A stretch of DNA of 45,242 nt, from assembly GCF_903853455.1 (NCBI RefSeq), contig NZ_CAINTR010000075.1, positions 1 to 45,242 of the forward strand. Direction: 5' to 3'. How positions within the stretch are numbered: position 1 is the first letter of the stretch; every line of letters begins with the position of its first letter. A program made the position numbers and the translations under genes. The notes under the pieces were generated by a model. The model did not search any database and was not told where the DNA came from. It saw only the letters and a list, made by a program, of their open reading frames with translations. Positions 42,670-45,242 of this stretch are shown piece by piece. Origin of the DNA: an uncultured Magnetospirillum sp. GTDB lineage: Bacteria > Pseudomonadota > Alphaproteobacteria > Rhodospirillales > Magnetospirillaceae.

Positions 42670-43428
42670 ATGCTGAAGATGCGCATCATCCCCTGTCTCG
42701 ACGTCAAGGACGGCAGGGTGGTCAAGGGGGTCAACTTCGTCGACCTGGTGGATGCCGGCGATCCGGTGGAGCAGGCCAAGCTGTACGACAAGGCCGGCGC
42801 CGACGAGCTGACCTTCCTCGACATCACCGCCAGCGTCGATAACCGTGACACCATCTACGACGTGGTGCGTCGCACCGCCGAGGCCTGCTTCATGCCGCTG
42901 ACCGTCGGCGGCGGGGTGCGGGTCAACGACGACATTCGCAAGCTGCTGCTGGCCGGCGCCGACAAGGTGTCCATCAACACCGCCGCCGTCCACCGTCCCG
43001 AATTCGTCCGGGAAGCCGCCGAGAAATTCGGCAGCCAGTGCATCGTCGTTGCCATCGACGCCAAGCAGGTCGCCCCGGGCAAGTTCGAGATCTTCACCCA
43101 TGGCGGCCGCAACGCCACCGGCATCGACGCGGTGGAGTGGGCCCGGCGCATGGTGGAATACGGCGCCGGCGAGATCCTGCTGACCTCCATGGACCGCGAC
43201 GGCACCAAGCAGGGCTTCAACATTCCGCTGACCCGCGCCGTGGCCGACGCGGTGACGGTGCCGGTGATCGCCTCGGGCGGGGTGGGCAATCTCGACCATC
43301 TGGTCGATGGCATCCGCGACGGCCACGCCACCGCCGTCCTGGCCGCCTCCATCTTTCATTTCGGAACCTATACCATCGCCGAGGCCAAGGCTCATATGCG
43401 CGCCGCCGGCATTCCGGTGCGGCCGTAG
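42670..43428 (+). CDS. hisF: Imidazole glycerol phosphate synthase cyclase subunit HisF
   Basis: HisF (252 residues) forms the imidazole ring together with HisH. The catalytic aspartates lie in [18 protein letters not shown] and [14 protein letters not shown]; the phosphate-binding motifs are [12 protein letters not shown] and [12 protein letters not shown]. The barrel is of normal length. It follows hisA by four bases. Behind it, a 112-base gap leads to hisE. Confidence 0.97.
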   Translation: MLKMRIIPCLDVKDGRVVKGVNFVDLVDAGDPVEQAKLYDKAGADELTFLDITASVDNRDTIYDVVRRTAEACFMPLTVGGGVRVNDDIRKLLLAGADKVSINTAAVHRPEFVREAAEKFGSQCIVVAIDAKQVAPGKFEIFTHGGRNATGIDAVEWARRMVEYGAGEILLTSMDRDGTKQGFNIPLTRAVADAVTVPVIASGGVGNLDHLVDGIRDGHATAVLAASIFHFGTYTIAEAKAHMRAAGIPVRP

Positions 43429-43509
43429 CCGACAATTCATCGATCCAAGCGTGACAGCGCCGCCGGCATCTGCTACGGAAACTCCCTGGGAATAATGACA
43501 ATTTAGATA

Positions 43510-43528
43510 CGGTCCAAAAAGTGGACCG
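43510..43528 (+). other. Hairpin before hisE
   Basis: CGGTCCA-AAAAG-TGGACCG is a perfect 7-bp stem ending 12 bases before the hisE ATG, next to the G-rich ribosome-binding region. No T run follows, so it is more likely an mRNA-processing or translation element than a terminator. Confidence 0.4.
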
Positions 43529-43540
43529 GGGGGCAGTGCC

Positions 43541-43870
43541 ATGACAAGCGACAGCAGCATTCTCGACGAGCTCTATGGCGTGATCGCCAGCCGTCGGGGC
43601 ACCGATCCCGACAAATCCTACACCGCCAAGCTGTTCGCCCGCGGCCGGGGCAAGATCGCCCAGAAATTCGGCGAGGAGGCGGTGGAAACCGTGGTGGCGG
43701 CCCTGTCCGAGGGCAAGGACGAGCTGGTGGGCGAAAGCGCCGACACCCTCTATCATCTGCTGGTTCTGTGGGCCGATTGCGGCGTCGAGCCGGCCAAGGT
43801 GTGGGCCGAGCTGAGCCGCCGCGCCGGAACCTCGGGCATCGACGAGAAGAAGTCGCGCGCGAAGAAGTGA
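43541..43870 (+). CDS. hisE: Phosphoribosyl-ATP pyrophosphatase
   Basis: HisE (109 residues) hydrolyses phosphoribosyl-ATP, the second step of the pathway. The MazG-like alpha-helical core is visible with SYTAKLFARGRGKIAQKFGEEAVETVVAAL, where the acidic EEAVE residues bind metal, and SADTLYHLLVLWA. The C-terminus is lysine-rich. HisI, HisG and HisD are not in this window. The HIT gene begins eight bases after its stop. Confidence 0.96.
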   Translation: MTSDSSILDELYGVIASRRGTDPDKSYTAKLFARGRGKIAQKFGEEAVETVVAALSEGKDELVGESADTLYHLLVLWADCGVEPAKVWAELSRRAGTSGIDEKKSRAKK

Positions 43871-43878
43871 GGCTCCCC

Positions 43879-44244
43879 ATGACCTACGATCCCAACAACG
43901 TGTTCGCCAAGATTCTCCGGGGCGAGATCCCCTGCGGCAAGGTTTATGAAGACGAGCACACCCTGGCCTTCAACGACATCCATCCGCAGGCGCCGGTCCA
44001 CATCCTGGTGATTCCCAAGGGGGCCTACGTCTCCTTCGACGATTTCGCCGCCAAGGCGTCCGAGGCCGAGATCGTCGCCCTGGTCCGCGCCGTCGGCAAG
44101 GTCGCCGCCATGGCCGGCGTGACCGCGGACGGCTGGCGTCTGCTCAGCAATGTCGGGCTGAACGGCCATCAGGAGGTGCCCCACCTCCATGTCCATGTCT
44201 TCGGCGGCCGCAAGTTGGGCGCCATGATCGGCAAGGGCGGCTGA
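43879..44244 (+). CDS. HIT family protein (HINT-type nucleotide phosphoramidase)
   Basis: This 121-residue protein is of the HINT branch of the histidine-triad superfamily, which hydrolyses adenosine phosphoramidates. It starts NVFAKILRGEIPCGKVYEDEHTLAF; the triad HLHVHVFGGRKLG lies near the C-terminus after GLNGHQEVP. The ATG at 43879 follows hisE by eight bases, and hisE-HIT is a frequent alphaproteobacterial pairing. A multi-hairpin element follows. Confidence 0.94.
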   Translation: MTYDPNNVFAKILRGEIPCGKVYEDEHTLAFNDIHPQAPVHILVIPKGAYVSFDDFAAKASEAEIVALVRAVGKVAAMAGVTADGWRLLSNVGLNGHQEVPHLHVHVFGGRKLGAMIGKGG

Positions 44245-44261
44245 GGATTCTCGCTTTGCGA

Positions 44262-44354
44262 ATGGGCTGCCGCCCATACCCGCTCGGAGGTGAGACCTCC
44301 GAACCTCTCTTCTTTTATTCTCAATAAGATGGAGGGTCCGGGGCGGAAGCCCCG
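44262..44354. repeat. Multi-hairpin intergenic element, family 2 copy C
   Basis: Hairpins ATGGGC/GCCCAT (44262-44277), TCGGAGGT/ACCTCCGA (44284-44302) and CGGGGC/GCCCCG (44339-44354), with ACCCGC between the first two as in copy B and an AT-rich spacer before the third. The fourth hairpin of copies A and B is absent. It lies between convergent genes. Confidence 0.7.
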
Positions 44355-44356
44355 TA

Positions 44357-45028
44357 TTATTCCGCCGCCGCCAGTCCGCGCGCGGTTTCCAGCAGGGCGA
44401 GACGGATCTGGTCGATCTGGCCGATGGAGGGTTGCGGCATCTCCGGGGTCGGACGGATCAGGCAGGCATGCCAGACCCGCTGGCCTTCGTGGCCGGCCAG
44501 ATAGGCGCCGAGCAGTTTCAGGGCGCCGCCCAGGGTCTTGATGGTGCGGGGGTCGGCGTAGAACTGGTCCCAGGTCAGGTTGTTGCCGTGAACCACCATC
44601 AAGGCCTGGATGATGGAGCGGCAATGGCGTTCAAACGGCTCCAGCCGCTTTTCGAAGGCGTGTTCCAGGAACTCGAAGTAGTTGTTGAGATAGCCGCGCT
44701 GGAACACCGCGCTTTCGCCGGCCAGCAGATGCTCGAACGGCCGCACCATCAGACGCTGGAACGGATTGGACCGCGCGCCGATATTGCCCTTAGGCTGGGA
44801 ATGGTCCTTGCGGCAGGCCTCTTCCTGGCGGACATAGGCGGTGTCGAGAAGCATGGTGCCGCCGCTGACCAGGCCGGCGATCCGCCCGACATCGTCCAGC
44901 GAGATGACGCCGTCGCGCGCCCGTTCGCGGGCCAGGGTCATGATCACGTCCGTAACGATCATCGCCATTTCATGGCAGCGTCGTTTACCCGCCGCAGCGC
45001 AAGCATTCGGTGGGGCGCAGGCGTTCAT
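44357..45028 (-). CDS. Hypothetical protein (223 residues), unrecognised
   Basis: This is a soluble, mainly helical protein. After a short Ala/Cys-containing start (MNACAPPNACAAAGKRRCHE), which may not be translated, come MIVTDVIMTLARERARDG, then NPFQRLMVRPFEHLLAGE, YLNNYFEFLEHAFEKRLEPFERHCRSIIQALM and HGNNLTWDQFYADPRTIKTLGGALKLLGAYL. The body from about residue 21 (Met at 44968) has normal coding character, so a later start is possible. No known domain, signal peptide or membrane helix. It is convergent with the HIT gene. Confidence 0.65.
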   Translation of the reverse strand: MNACAPPNACAAAGKRRCHEMAMIVTDVIMTLARERARDGVISLDDVGRIAGLVSGGTMLLDTAYVRQEEACRKDHSQPKGNIGARSNPFQRLMVRPFEHLLAGESAVFQRGYLNNYFEFLEHAFEKRLEPFERHCRSIIQALMVVHGNNLTWDQFYADPRTIKTLGGALKLLGAYLAGHEGQRVWHACLIRPTPEMPQPSIGQIDQIRLALLETARGLAAAE

Positions 45029-45242
45029 CGGGTGAATCCCCTATTTCTCCCAGGCTGATCAAAGCATTGAGCTAGACGCGCAATAACTGCAATGCACCTA
45101 ATTCTACTGTGTCATAACTGTGCGAAATTGGGCTGTTGGCCTTTGACAGCAGGGACAGCGTGGTAGTCGTCGAGCAAGCGCCCGTGTCAATCGGAGACGT
45201 ATGGTGGTGATTGATGTCTCGACATGTCGCTCAGGCCGAACG
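45029..45242. other. Right-edge stretch without a visible gene
   Basis: These 214 bases upstream of the minus-strand gene show no convincing reading frame. They are more AT-rich than the surroundings and presumably hold its promoter and that of a gene right of the window; no motif was clear enough to name. Confidence 0.4.

Overview
This GC-rich window looks like the replication-origin region of an alphaproteobacterial chromosome, most likely a Magnetospirillum-type member of the Rhodospirillales. The basis is gene order: mnmE-mnmG-rsmG-parA-parB with three perfect parS sites, and hemE / gap / ppsR-maf-aroE-coaE-dnaQ-secB, which is the arrangement around oriC in Caulobacter and relatives. The species name is an inference; no rRNA and no magnetosome genes are present.

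Layout. (1) 1-3742 is the right end of a probable integrated element. It is more AT-rich and holds a gene tail, a degenerate bacteriohemerythrin, a membrane histidine kinase, a small unknown protein, a RelB/RelE-type toxin-antitoxin pair and several copies of an 18-bp palindrome. It stops at a 45-nt copy of the 3' part of tRNA-Gly(GCC), the classic scar of site-specific integration into a tRNA gene. (2) 3803-8212 (minus) is one 1469-residue protein built almost entirely of octapeptide repeats of the type [ILV]-G-x-L-T-x-x-Q. It is divergent from an unrecognised 374-residue protein. (3) 9597-16956 (minus): a ychJ-type gene broken by an 8-bp tandem duplication, a small membrane protein, then parB-parA-rsmG-mnmG-mnmE, a 2Fe-2S ferredoxin and a DUF6489 protein. 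(4) 17043-21839 (plus): thioredoxin-like DUF255 protein, DNA repair methyltransferase, quinone reductase, small membrane protein, methylmalonyl-CoA decarboxylase-like enzyme. (5) 21978-25908 (minus): hemE-hemH-hemJ-rho. (6) 25909-26319: candidate oriC. (7) 26320-35197: ppsR-maf-aroE-coaE-dnaQ, secB, fxsA, a Tim44-domain protein, mltA, and a coupled trio ending in Smr and XRE proteins. (8) 35180-40362 (minus): Crp/Fnr regulator, DUF2442, hslVU, a TraT-like lipoprotein with a secreted serine protease. (9) 40550-44244 (plus): hisB-hisH-hisA-hisF-hisE and a HIT protein, then an unknown minus-strand gene.

The core genes cover tRNA wobble modification, chromosome segregation, haem and histidine synthesis, protein export and quality control, and transcription termination. 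Many adjacent genes overlap by ATGA or GTGA and are probably translationally coupled.

The less ordinary content lies in the gaps. At least four intergenic repeat families are visible. In two of them the hairpin stems differ in sequence between copies but keep pairing, while the linkers are conserved. The strongest candidates for something undescribed are these variable-hairpin elements, the giant octad protein, and the palindrome family confined to the island.
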